Shown: positions 1-7,784 of the stretch, in pieces
Layout of the letters: every line of letters begins with the position of its first letter
How positions within the stretch are numbered: position 1 is the stretch's first letter
DNA from: Murimonas intestini
Lineage (GTDB): Bacteria; Bacillota; Clostridia; Lachnospirales; Lachnospiraceae
Reading direction: 5' to 3'
Assembly: GCF_024622195.1 (NCBI RefSeq)
Contig: NZ_JANKBI010000016.1
Location: forward strand, 1 to 64,000
Length of the DNA stretch: 64,000 bases
Notes under the pieces: model-generated
What the model was told of the DNA's origin: nothing
The model's database searches: none
The model's input: only the letters and a program-made list of their open reading frames with translations
Made by a program: the position numbers and the translations under genes

Positions 1-151
1 TGAAACTCTTAGGCCCCGAAGAATGCGGTCAGCAAAAGTGAGCGCTTGCGCTCAAGGCCGGAGCTGTCTGAGGGGCGGTTGCATCAGCAAACGCACCGAG
101 TTTCCGGCCGCCTTTTGCGTTTCAAGCAGTCTCCGGGGCCTTAGAGTTTCA
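1..151. repeat. Structured inverted-repeat element (possible ncRNA or dispersed repeat)
   Basis: Bases 1-18 and 134-151 are inverted repeats of each other with 17 of 18 positions paired (TGAAACTCTTAGGCCCCG against its near-complement). Nested inside are GCAAAAG (32-38) with CTTTTGC (112-118), a GC-rich hairpin at 40-53, and GGCCGGA (56-62) with TCCGGCC (103-109). The result is a branched, fully nested fold, which random DNA rarely gives. A short GGTT/AACC hairpin follows at 161-174. The first arm starts exactly at base 1, so the element may extend left. I know similar sequence only as a repeated intergenic element of Lachnospiraceae, often mis-called as a small protein; its function is unknown to me. 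Confidence 0.6.
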
Positions 152-280
152 CGACGTAGCGGTTGGACTGAACCACGAACTCTCCCACCCGCCTGCCCCT
201 CCCACTGATTCACTGCCTACAATGCAAAGCATCCTCCCCGCCTTTAATCAGCTAAACAGCAATTTACATTTTATCAGTAC

Positions 281-520
281 TCAAGAAAAGAGATTCTGCC
301 CACTTTTCAACCTGGCTTCGTTTTGAAGCAGCTCGATATCAGGATTTGTTGGTTCCTCTTTTTTATTAATACTGGCAATTTTTTGGTCACTTATTTTTTT
401 CAGGGCTTTTTTTCCTGAAACCTGCCTTTTATAATTGATCTTGTTGTAAATTGCCAAAACAATCAATACCAATACAGGAATAGCTACTATACAAATAAGA
501 AAAATTGTTGGTGTATTCAT
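281..520 (-). CDS. Small single-pass membrane protein, unknown function
   Basis: A 79-residue protein. Residues 5-25 are a continuous hydrophobic helix (IFLICIVAIPVLVLIVLAIY), followed by a basic stretch NKINYKRQ and a charged cytoplasmic tail rich in Lys and Glu, so an N-out/C-in topology is likely. The start is supported by AAAGGAGC eight bases upstream on the minus strand. The leader between promoter and start carries a small hairpin, CTACAA/TTGTAG, at 535-550. It stands alone with no operon partner. I recognise no family. Confidence 0.65.
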   Translation of the reverse strand: MNTPTIFLICIVAIPVLVLIVLAIYNKINYKRQVSGKKALKKISDQKIASINKKEEPTNPDIELLQNEARLKSGQNLFS

Positions 521-833
521 ACCTGCTCCTTTCCCTACAATCCCTTGTAGTTAAAATATACTTTTGCGTATTAAAAGGTTCCTTATTTCTTTCAATTCAC
601 ATTTTGAATCCACATACTGTTAAAAAAGACACAGCAGTTTTGCTGACTTTTATCCAGCTGCGGATTCCTCACTGGTTTTGTAAAAAATTTTATCTTTACG
701 TTCATTATACTATACGTTGTGTGAATCAACAATATATCAGATTAAATATATTGATAATTTTGTAAAAATATAATTATTGATAAATATAATGAGGCGTAAT
801 ATAAAAATTATAAATTATCATTGATATAAAGTC

Positions 834-938
834 ATGATACAAGCGGAGATGGAAAACAATAAATTATGCCAATTTCCTGATACATATTTGTTGAAGGAGA
901 AACTTCTGAACAAATGTGGATTGAAAGAATTAAGATAA
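834..938 (+). CDS. Possible 34-residue ORF or gene remnant
   Basis: ATG at 834 opens a 34-codon frame reading MIQAEMENNKLCQFPDTYLL and ending GLKELR. The composition is protein-like (amphipathic, Leu/Lys rich) and a good terminator follows 30 bases after the stop, which suggests the region is transcribed. No ribosome-binding site is evident upstream, so it could equally be the last piece of a decayed gene. Confidence is low. Confidence 0.22.
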   Translation: MIQAEMENNKLCQFPDTYLLKEKLLNKCGLKELR

Positions 939-970
939 GGGGATGAGAAATATAGCCGCCTGCAGTATGA

Positions 971-1001
971 GAAATCAACCGTTCGGTTGATTTCTTTTTT
1001 T
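971..1001 (+). terminator. Rho-independent terminator
   Basis: GAAATCAACCG pairs with CGGTTGATTTC around a TT loop (11-bp perfect stem) and is followed by seven T. It has to terminate something transcribed rightward from the 780-970 region, although no firm gene is seen there. It isolates the downstream ABC operon. Confidence 0.75.
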
Positions 1002-1054
1002 AATCCGGGTAGTAGGATATAGTTATCAAAGGAAAAGGAGAGGGCAGCGGATAA

Positions 1055-1105
1055 ATGCGGAGTTTCCCAAATAAGGAGTCTTTCGGCATACAGCTGCCAG
1101 GTTAA
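1055..1105 (+). CDS. Possible 16-codon leader peptide of the ABC exporter operon
   Basis: AAGGAGAGG (1035-1043) precedes an ATG at 1055 that opens the peptide MRSFPNKESFGIQLPG. Its TAA (1103-1105) lies one base before the ATG of the ABC ATPase gene, which itself has almost no ribosome-binding site. This geometry is typical of translational coupling or a regulatory leader peptide. There is no homology evidence, so it is an inference from spacing alone. Confidence 0.35.
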   Translation: MRSFPNKESFGIQLPG

Positions 1106-1106
1106 A

Positions 1107-2087
1107 ATGGATATGAAGATCAAAGAAGATGAAGGGATAAAATGCAGCGAAGGTCTGCTGAGGGTTGAAATGCTTAATAAGTCATATGGTGATAAGCATG
1201 TAGTAAATGATCTGTCGTTCCAGGTGAACAGGGGAGAGATACTCTGCCTCCTGGGGCCCAACGGGGCGGGGAAGAGTACAACGATCAATATCCTGTGCGG
1301 GCTGCTGGACAGTGACGGGGGCAGGGTACTGTGGAATGGCAGGGATATCTGGACATGTCTGAATGCCTACAAGAAAAATCTCGGAGTGGTCCCCCAGGAG
1401 CTGGCTATCTATGAGGATCTGAGCGCAGAGAAAAATGTTTCTTTTTTTGCCTCCCTATATGGCCTGAAAGGCAGTGAACTGAAAGAGAAGACAGAGGAGG
1501 CTCTTGAGTTTGCCGGCCTTTCTGACAGAAAAAAAGATAAGGCATGCACCTTCTCAGGAGGTATGAAGAGAAGGCTTAATATTGCTTGTGCCATCGCGCA
1601 TGGGCCAAAGCTGCTAATTATGGATGAGCCCACGGTCGGGATCGATCCCCAGTCCAGGAACCACATTTTAAGCTCTGTCAGGAATATGCAGTCAAAAGGG
1701 ATCACAATCTTGTACACTACTCATTACATGGAAGAGGTGGAGGAGATATCTGACAGGATCCTGATCATGGACAGCGGCAATATTATTGCGGAGGGGACCT
1801 GCGCCAGCTTAAAAGAGGGGATTTTTGACGAGAGACAGTTTGTCCTGGAAATGGAAGAGGGACACAATACAGATACTGATGGATTTTTCAGGATAGAAGG
1901 TGTCCGCGGGGTTGATAAAAAGGACGGACAGATCATAATATCATCCCTTAAAAATGTAGAAAACCTGGAGGGTATAATAGAGATGGCCCAGAGGGACGGA
2001 GGACGGATAAAGAATCTGTTCTGCAGGACTGCTACACTTGAAAATGTATTTCTAAAGCTGACAGGGAAAAGCCTTAGGGATTCATAG
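1107..2087 (+). CDS. ABC-2 type exporter, ATP-binding protein
   Basis: A 326-residue cytoplasmic ATPase that would power the two membrane proteins encoded next. Walker A GPNGAGKST at about 50-58, Q-loop VVPQE near 95-98, signature FSGGMKRRL at 149-157, Walker B LLIMDEP at 169-175 and the switch histidine in TTHYMEE are all present. A roughly 90-residue C-terminal extension follows, as in drug or lantibiotic exporters of the CcmA/NatA class. The start at 1107 (or 1113) is uncertain because upstream there is only AGGTTAAA; coupling to the preceding short ORF could supply translation. The cargo is unknown; ABC-2 exporters move antibiotics, lipids, sodium or polysaccharides. Confidence 0.93.
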   Translation: MDMKIKEDEGIKCSEGLLRVEMLNKSYGDKHVVNDLSFQVNRGEILCLLGPNGAGKSTTINILCGLLDSDGGRVLWNGRDIWTCLNAYKKNLGVVPQELAIYEDLSAEKNVSFFASLYGLKGSELKEKTEEALEFAGLSDRKKDKACTFSGGMKRRLNIACAIAHGPKLLIMDEPTVGIDPQSRNHILSSVRNMQSKGITILYTTHYMEEVEEISDRILIMDSGNIIAEGTCASLKEGIFDERQFVLEMEEGHNTDTDGFFRIEGVRGVDKKDGQIIISSLKNVENLEGIIEMAQRDGGRIKNLFCRTATLENVFLKLTGKSLRDS

Positions 2088-2096
2088 GGAGGGGAT

Positions 2097-2840
2097 ATGA
2101 TGAGAAATTTATGGCTGATTGCCAAAGCAGATTTTAAGAACCTGATTACAAATCCAATGTGGGTGTTCTACGCTACTGCATTTCCCCTGCTTCTTGTTAT
2201 GATAATAGGGTATCTGACAAAGGGAGCGTATGGGAATGGGTTCAGCTCATATGATTATTACGGAGTCACCCTGATTATCTACTCCGCTCTGAGCAGCGGG
2301 ATGACAGCGGCAAACGCATTTATGGAAGAGCGGATAAAGAAACCGAACATGAGGATTATATATGCGCCTGGAAACGTGAAGAGCCTGTTTCTGGCAAAGA
2401 TTGGTGCATCTTTTGTATTTTCTTTTTTGGCTCATATTGTTGATTTTGCCATACTGAGCCTGGTATTTGGCATTGAGGTAAAGGGAGTGGGGCAGCTGTT
2501 GGTGCTGCTGGGCCTGACAGAGCTGTTTTCGGTTACGCTGGGGATCACTATGTGCTGCGTGATCAAACAGGAGTCCATGACAAATCAGCTTCAGAGTATT
2601 ATTATCAATCTTCTGGCTGTGCTGGGAGGCGTGCTGTTTTCCCTTGATGGGTTTGGCGGGACTGTCAGGAAAATAAGTATGATATCTCCTGTCAAATGGA
2701 TCGTGAATGCAGCTTTTCAGATCATATATGACAGAGATTCTCATCTGCTGCTGCCAGCAGCCGGATTTTTGGCAGGGTGTATCATTATTATGACAGCTGT
2801 CTGCTGCTTTACATTCAGGAAGGAGGACTGCATATGCTGA
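2097..2840 (+). CDS. ABC-2 type exporter permease, subunit 1
   Basis: A 247-residue membrane protein with about six hydrophobic segments (starting near residues 20, 50, 100, 130, 170 and 220). This is the standard ABC-2 permease length and pattern. GGGAGGGG lies just before the ATG at 2097, ten bases after the ATPase stop. It overlaps the next permease gene by seven bases, so the three genes are translationally linked and probably form one complex: one ATPase dimer with two different permeases. Confidence 0.88.
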   Translation: MMRNLWLIAKADFKNLITNPMWVFYATAFPLLLVMIIGYLTKGAYGNGFSSYDYYGVTLIIYSALSSGMTAANAFMEERIKKPNMRIIYAPGNVKSLFLAKIGASFVFSFLAHIVDFAILSLVFGIEVKGVGQLLVLLGLTELFSVTLGITMCCVIKQESMTNQLQSIIINLLAVLGGVLFSLDGFGGTVRKISMISPVKWIVNAAFQIIYDRDSHLLLPAAGFLAGCIIIMTAVCCFTFRKEDCIC

Positions 2841-3868
2841 CTGTTTTAAAAAATAACTGGGCGCGTATCATGCAGCAGAAGCAATATCTTGTAACAGCAG
2901 TGCTGCTCACATCTCTTGCAGCGGCAGCAGCTATCCTGCTGACGAACAGGCTTCAGACAACGCCGGATGTTGCAGTGCTGGGAGGCAGGGCAGAATATCT
3001 GGAGGAGGAATGCAGCGTCACCTATCCGGAAAAGGCGCCCGCCAGGTCAGAGCTTCTTATGAACAGGTATGATGCTGTTGTAAAGCTTGCAGATGACGGG
3101 AGTTTTGACATTGAGACTGCTAAGGGAGACGCATACAGGGAGAGAATACAGGCAGCCGTGCAGGCAGGCCAGGGTGCACTGCAGGCCGGAAATGCAGGCA
3201 GAGCAGGCGTCCTAAACGATAAAGGTATTACTGCAGGCCAGGAAACCAGGCAGGTGGGGACGAATATCATAGGATATATGATGATGTTCCTGCTGATGCA
3301 GGGGATACTGTATGGGAGGATGTTTGCCGAAGATAAGGAAAAGCATCTTATAGAGAGGATAGCAGTATCTCCCATGTCCTTTGGCAGATATCTGGCCGGG
3401 CAGGCAGTATTTATCTGGGCTCTTGTATTTGTGCCCTCCTTCATAATGGTTTGTATCGCTAAGCTGGCAGGTGAGGATACGGGATTTACCCTGGCACAGT
3501 TTGCTTTTCTTCTGGCTCTGTGCTCTATGCTTTCTACCTGCATGGCTCTTTTCATACATTCCTTTTTTATGACAGCCGATACGGGCAATATGGCAGGGAG
3601 CTGTGTGGCTGTGCTCACAAGCGTACTCTCAGGGACATTTTATGATCTGGGAGGGGGAAGCTCATGGGCAGACAGGGCGCTTTACCTGATGCCTCAGAAG
3701 AATCTCATGAGGTTTGCTGACTTATGGGAAAGAGGAAAATTGAATCAGGATGCTGTAACATCTCTGATTTATGTTATAATCATCTCAGCAGTTTTTATCA
3801 GTATAGGCATGCTGAAGACGAGAAAGGACTATGTACGGCATGGAAAGAGATTATGTAAAGCAGAGTGA
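2834..3868 (+). CDS. ABC-2 type exporter permease, subunit 2
   Basis: A 344-residue membrane protein. One N-terminal helix (about 20-38) is followed by a soluble, Ala/Gly/Gln-rich domain of about 110 residues that should face outside, then five or six further helices. This is the ABC2_membrane_3 (DrrB/YhgE-like) plan. I chose ATG 2834 over an in-frame start at 2777 because GGAGGACTGCAT precedes it and the longer version would run inside the previous gene. It overlaps the regulator gene downstream by 38 bases. Confidence 0.85.
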   Translation: MLTVLKNNWARIMQQKQYLVTAVLLTSLAAAAAILLTNRLQTTPDVAVLGGRAEYLEEECSVTYPEKAPARSELLMNRYDAVVKLADDGSFDIETAKGDAYRERIQAAVQAGQGALQAGNAGRAGVLNDKGITAGQETRQVGTNIIGYMMMFLLMQGILYGRMFAEDKEKHLIERIAVSPMSFGRYLAGQAVFIWALVFVPSFIMVCIAKLAGEDTGFTLAQFAFLLALCSMLSTCMALFIHSFFMTADTGNMAGSCVAVLTSVLSGTFYDLGGGSSWADRALYLMPQKNLMRFADLWERGKLNQDAVTSLIYVIIISAVFISIGMLKTRKDYVRHGKRLCKAE

Positions 3869-6431
3869 TTTTCCGGTAATGCCTGTGAAATGCAGGATCC
3901 CGGCGCCAAGGAAAAACTATATTCCCAGAAGAAAGCTGACCAGGCAGCTGGAAGCTGTGGGAGAATACAGGGTCACAGTCATAAAGGCAGGGGCGGGGAG
4001 TGGGAAGACTACCCTCCTCTCCTTGTTTTTTAAAGAAAAAGGTGCTGAGGATACTAAATGGATAGCCCTGGATGAACGTATGGACCAGGTGTTTCTGTTC
4101 TGGCGGTATATCCTTTTTGTGCTGAGGGACTGCCTGCAGGGAGAGGAAGGCGCCCTGTCAGCCAGTTTCGAGGAGAACGTCCAGAAGGATATACTGTGGC
4201 AGATGCTTGCCGTGTTTGTTAATAAGATAAGGGAGGACAGGGAGATTTATCTGGTGCTGGATGATTTCCAGCATATCAGAAATGAATTTCTGATTGAAAC
4301 TATCGATTATTTTATAAGAAGCATGCCAGGAAATATGCATCTTATCTTACTCTCCAGGGAGACACCAGGTATTTACATGGGCGCGCTCTCTGTCCAGGGC
4401 CAGCTTCTGCTTTTGACCGAAGAGGACCTTCGCCTGACGGAGGAAGAGTGCAGGGGATTTCTCATACATACACTTGGCTTTCAGGAAACAGACCCGTCTG
4501 TGGAAAAGATAGCGCTTACTTCAAATGGATGGATCGGAGGGGCGCAGCTGCTTGCGGTGGCATCCAGGCTGCAGAAGAATAAGGTATATGCCAATACAAG
4601 TGAGCGTGTGATCTATGAATATATCGGCCAGGAAATCTTTTTTACCCTGTCAGGGGAGGAACAGGAATTCCTTGTCAAGACTTCCGTCCTGGAGTATTTC
4701 AGCAGAAGTATCTGCGAAGAGCTGCTGCCGCATATAGCCTTTGACAGGGTCATGGGAATGATACTTGATAAAAATCTGTTTGTGGTGAACATAGGAGAGG
4801 ACGGCAGAGAATACAGCTATCATGGGATCCTGAGAGGTTTTCTGCTGCATATGCTGGAGAAGGACAGGGAGGAAAAGCGAGAGCTTTGCCGCCGGGCCGC
4901 CCCAATTTATTTCCGGATTGGAGATCAGGAGGAGGGGGTCAGGCTGCTGCAGGAGGCGGAAGACTACGAGACTCTCATGGAGAAACTTCTGTCTATGCCC
5001 CAGAACGTGGTCACATTCAGCTACATGAGCCATGTCCCCATATCTGAAGCAGTTAAGAATGTAAATTTTGCCTATCAGTATTTTTTCTGCCACTATGCAT
5101 CGCTGGATTTTGAAAAATGTGATGAGATCTACAGGTATATTAAAGAGAATAAGATGGATGATCCTGTTTTTCAGGCATTTGGGAATGTTAATATTTTCTT
5201 TAATGTGAATTGGGATTTTAAAAATATCACGGTGCTCTCTCTTGAACAGATAGAAGAGATGGGAATGAATGAGGTGACAAAGGCATATCTGCTTATTAAG
5301 GAGGCTTATTTTTTCTTTCTGCAGGAGAATGGGAAGGAGGCAGTGAGATATCTGGACAGGGCGGAAAGTATCTATAAGACAGCAGGAAATATTTATATTG
5401 AGTGCTTTGTGCTGATAGAGAAGACGCAGGTGCTGGAAGCATACGGGGAACTGGGGCAGGCCCTGAGGCTTTACTACAGGATGAAAAGCTATATAGAAAG
5501 TGTCCCCACCATTGAGGCATCCTACCACATCGGACTTGCGGGACTGCACATTAAGCAGATGAATATGGATGAGGCCTGGGAGGAACTTGAGCTGGCGAAG
5601 GCTTCGGTGAAAAAGGGGGCTGATTCTGTCAGCACGGCATATCTGTATACTCTGGCGGAGTGGTATTATATAGACGGACAGTCAGGGAAGGCCGGGGAGA
5701 TCCTGAAGGTTCTGGAGAAAGATGAGATGTACAGGAATATATATTTCCTGGCCAGGCTTCTGAGGTACCCTATTTACATAGAACACAGCGGTGAGCTGAC
5801 GGAGAGGTTCCGGCAGGAATATGAACATGCCGATGCAGTTCAGAAAAATATGGATTCAGAGCTGCTGATGATAGGTATATGTTATGATACGGGTAAAACG
5901 GGTGAGGCTCTTGATATGGCGGACAGTCTGATCGCAAGGGCGAGAAAATCAGGAAATAAGCTGAAAATCGCGGAAGGCTCCATGCTGAAAGCCAGAATGC
6001 TGTATGAGGGAGGAGGGGACAGGAGAGTACTGCTCAACCTTTTTGTGGAGGCAGTGTCTTATGGGACTGAAAATGGACTGGCTCTTCCATTCTGGTATGA
6101 GAAGGAGACTGCTGCCGCTATACTGGAAGCGTTCCCCCAGGAAATAAAGAAGAGACTGAGCCCTGAAGCAGTGGATTTTGTGAGAAAAGCGGCTGCTCAA
6201 AAGACAGGCCGGCAGGGCGGCGGAAGCAGAAGGATGAGGTATAACCTGTATGAACTGACGGCCAGGGAGCTGGAGGTGATTAAAGAGATGGAGCAGGGGC
6301 GTTCAAATAAGGAGATAGCAGAGAGCCTGTGTATATCCATGGCAACGGTGAAGACACATATCATTAATATTTACAGCAAGCTGGGTGTCAGCAACAGGGT
6401 GGCGGCTATAAATAAGATGAGGGACTGGTAA
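3831..6431 (+). CDS. MalT-like, ATP-dependent LuxR-family transcription activator
   Basis: An 866-residue regulator of the LAL/MalT (STAND) class. Walker A GAGSGKT sits at 54-60, a Walker B-like IYLVLDDF follows at about 138-145, the middle is helical TPR-like repeat (about 400-740), and the last 65 residues are a LuxR helix-turn-helix (LTARELEVIKEMEQGRSNKE, then IAESLCISMATVKTHI). Family proteins bind ATP and an inducer, oligomerise and activate transcription. Its gene begins inside the last exporter gene (ATG 3831, or ATG 3840 with AAAGGA better spaced), so it most likely controls the exporter in response to its cargo. The inducer is not predictable. Confidence 0.9.
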   Translation: MYGMERDYVKQSDFPVMPVKCRIPAPRKNYIPRRKLTRQLEAVGEYRVTVIKAGAGSGKTTLLSLFFKEKGAEDTKWIALDERMDQVFLFWRYILFVLRDCLQGEEGALSASFEENVQKDILWQMLAVFVNKIREDREIYLVLDDFQHIRNEFLIETIDYFIRSMPGNMHLILLSRETPGIYMGALSVQGQLLLLTEEDLRLTEEECRGFLIHTLGFQETDPSVEKIALTSNGWIGGAQLLAVASRLQKNKVYANTSERVIYEYIGQEIFFTLSGEEQEFLVKTSVLEYFSRSICEELLPHIAFDRVMGMILDKNLFVVNIGEDGREYSYHGILRGFLLHMLEKDREEKRELCRRAAPIYFRIGDQEEGVRLLQEAEDYETLMEKLLSMPQNVVTFSYMSHVPISEAVKNVNFAYQYFFCHYASLDFEKCDEIYRYIKENKMDDPVFQAFGNVNIFFNVNWDFKNITVLSLEQIEEMGMNEVTKAYLLIKEAYFFFLQENGKEAVRYLDRAESIYKTAGNIYIECFVLIEKTQVLEAYGELGQALRLYYRMKSYIESVPTIEASYHIGLAGLHIKQMNMDEAWEELELAKASVKKGADSVSTAYLYTLAEWYYIDGQSGKAGEILKVLEKDEMYRNIYFLARLLRYPIYIEHSGELTERFRQEYEHADAVQKNMDSELLMIGICYDTGKTGEALDMADSLIARARKSGNKLKIAEGSMLKARMLYEGGGDRRVLLNLFVEAVSYGTENGLALPFWYEKETAAAILEAFPQEIKKRLSPEAVDFVRKAAAQKTGRQGGGSRRMRYNLYELTARELEVIKEMEQGRSNKEIAESLCISMATVKTHIINIYSKLGVSNRVAAINKMRDW

Positions 6432-6461
6432 AACCGGGTCGTCTCTGCTATAATACCAGTC

Positions 6462-6689
6462 GTGAAAGAATTTGACGAAAGAAAGGCCGTAACTGTGAAG
6501 GTCAGGACTATTGTCCTGCAGACTATCGCTGCAAATCTGGGGACGCTGATTGCCTCTCTGGCAAGCCTGATCTCCTATATATATTATGTACGCAGTGCGG
6601 GGAGCAGCAAGGGCAGGTATCTGACAGCATTTACAGGCTACAATGTATTTTTCCTGGGCGCTCTGTCTGTTTCAGCACTCATAATATGA
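6462..6689 (+). CDS. Small two-helix membrane protein, unknown
   Basis: A 75-codon frame beginning at GTG 6462, 30 bases after the regulator stop. It encodes two hydrophobic helices (about residues 18-42 and 58-75) with a short basic loop. There is no good ribosome-binding site before the GTG; a GTG at 6495 would give a shorter protein. A TATAAT-like box overlaps 6450-6455. It may be a real small component beside the exporter, but I recognise no family. Confidence 0.42.
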   Translation: MKEFDERKAVTVKVRTIVLQTIAANLGTLIASLASLISYIYYVRSAGSSKGRYLTAFTGYNVFFLGALSVSALII

Positions 6690-6713
6690 TATAAAAAAGG
6701 AGGAGTCTGAGAG

Positions 6714-7784
6714 ATGTATTTTTATATGCCAACAAAGGTATTCTGCGAAAAAAACTGTGTTATGAACCATAAGGAGGAGCTTTGCGGGCTTGGGTCAAAG
6801 GCATTTATTATAACAGGGAGGCATTCCTCTAAAAAGAACGGGTCCCTGCAGGATGTCAGGACTGCCCTGGAGGAGATGGGTGTGCCATATCTTGTATTTG
6901 ACGAAATCGAAGAGAATCCTTCAGTGGAAACAGTGATGAAGGCGCGGCAAACAGGGCTGGATGCCGGAGCTGATTTTGTGATCGGTATCGGCGGCGGGTC
7001 GCCTCTGGATGCGGCAAAGGCAATTGCCCTGATGATGAAGCACCCCGGTGAAAATGGGGAGTTCCTCTATAGAAAGGGAAGTGATGAGGCATATCCTGTG
7101 GCTGCTGTCCCGACTACCTGCGGTACAGGTTCTGAGGCAACACCCTGGGCTATACTGACCAGGCATGAGCTGAGGATAAAGGGGAGCATATCCCACAAGA
7201 TATTCCCGGCACTGGCGCTGTCGGATCCGGGATACCTGCGCAGTGCCCCTTCCTCCGTTCTGGTCTCCACTTCAGTCGATGCCATGGGGCACTGTATTGA
7301 GAGTTATATTAATACAAATGCTACTGATTATACAAGGATGCTCTGTGAAAAGAGCCTGAGCCTGTGGAGCAAGGGAAAAGAAGTACTCCTGGGAAAGAGA
7401 GAGGCAGAAGAGGAGGACCTGCAGAATATGATGAACGCCTCCACTCTGGCGGGAATGGCGATCTCCCACACAGGTACCTCCCTTCCTCACGGACTCAGCT
7501 ACTACCTGACATACGAAGAGGGGGTTCCCCACGGCAGGGCAGTGGGGATTTTCCAGGCGCCATATATGGCGGCAGCAGATGAGGCTGTCAGAGGGCAGGT
7601 CCTGGATAAGATGGACTTTCAGGATATGGATGAATTTAAGCATTTTATGGATGAACTGCTGGGCAGGATAGAGATCCCGGCACACATACAGGAAAGGGCA
7701 GTCCGGGAAATGCTTCAGAACCATGCCAAGCTTGTCAATTGTCCGTATCCTGTGGATGAAGTGGTACTGAAGAACTTCTTTTAG
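6714..7784 (+). CDS. Iron-containing alcohol dehydrogenase family protein
   Basis: A 356-residue NAD(P)-dependent oxidoreductase of the group III (Fe-ADH) fold. The dinucleotide motif GIGGGSPLDAAKA is at about 91-103. Four metal ligands can be placed at Asp189 and His193 (VDAMGHCIES), His259 (SLPHGLSYY) and His273 (VPHGRAVG), so the iron/zinc site is intact. AAAGGAGG precedes the ATG at a good distance. The substrate is unknown; small aldehydes and alcohols are usual for the family. Its last 50 bases overlap the 3' end of the convergent response-regulator gene. Confidence 0.93.
   Translation: MYFYMPTKVFCEKNCVMNHKEELCGLGSKAFIITGRHSSKKNGSLQDVRTALEEMGVPYLVFDEIEENPSVETVMKARQTGLDAGADFVIGIGGGSPLDAAKAIALMMKHPGENGEFLYRKGSDEAYPVAAVPTTCGTGSEATPWAILTRHELRIKGSISHKIFPALALSDPGYLRSAPSSVLVSTSVDAMGHCIESYINTNATDYTRMLCEKSLSLWSKGKEVLLGKREAEEEDLQNMMNASTLAGMAISHTGTSLPHGLSYYLTYEEGVPHGRAVGIFQAPYMAAADEAVRGQVLDKMDFQDMDEFKHFMDELLGRIEIPAHIQERAVREMLQNHAKLVNCPYPVDEVVLKNFF

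Larger units (their letters stand above)
521..1054. other. Gene-poor, AT-rich intergenic region
   Basis: This stretch holds the leader of the small minus-strand gene, then an AT-rich segment (about 680-830), a possible 34-codon ORF (834-938) and a rho-independent terminator (971-1001). A minus-strand promoter for the 281-520 gene may be TTGAAA around 580-585, but its -10 box is poor. No convincing larger gene is visible on either strand; long open frames here lack ribosome-binding sites and biased composition. Confidence 0.5.

Noticed and set aside
23..208. 61-codon open frame inside the first structured element
   Set aside because: It lies across paired arms of a hairpin structure, has no ribosome-binding site and odd composition (Ser, Arg, Cys, Pro); it is best read as a by-product of the repeat.
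505..765. 86-codon plus-strand frame opposite the small membrane gene
   Set aside because: No ribosome-binding site; it overlaps the start of a better supported minus-strand gene and its hydrophobicity comes from AT-rich sequence.
4650..5549. 299-codon minus-strand frame
   Set aside because: Antisense to the MalT-like regulator and without a ribosome-binding site or recognisable domain.
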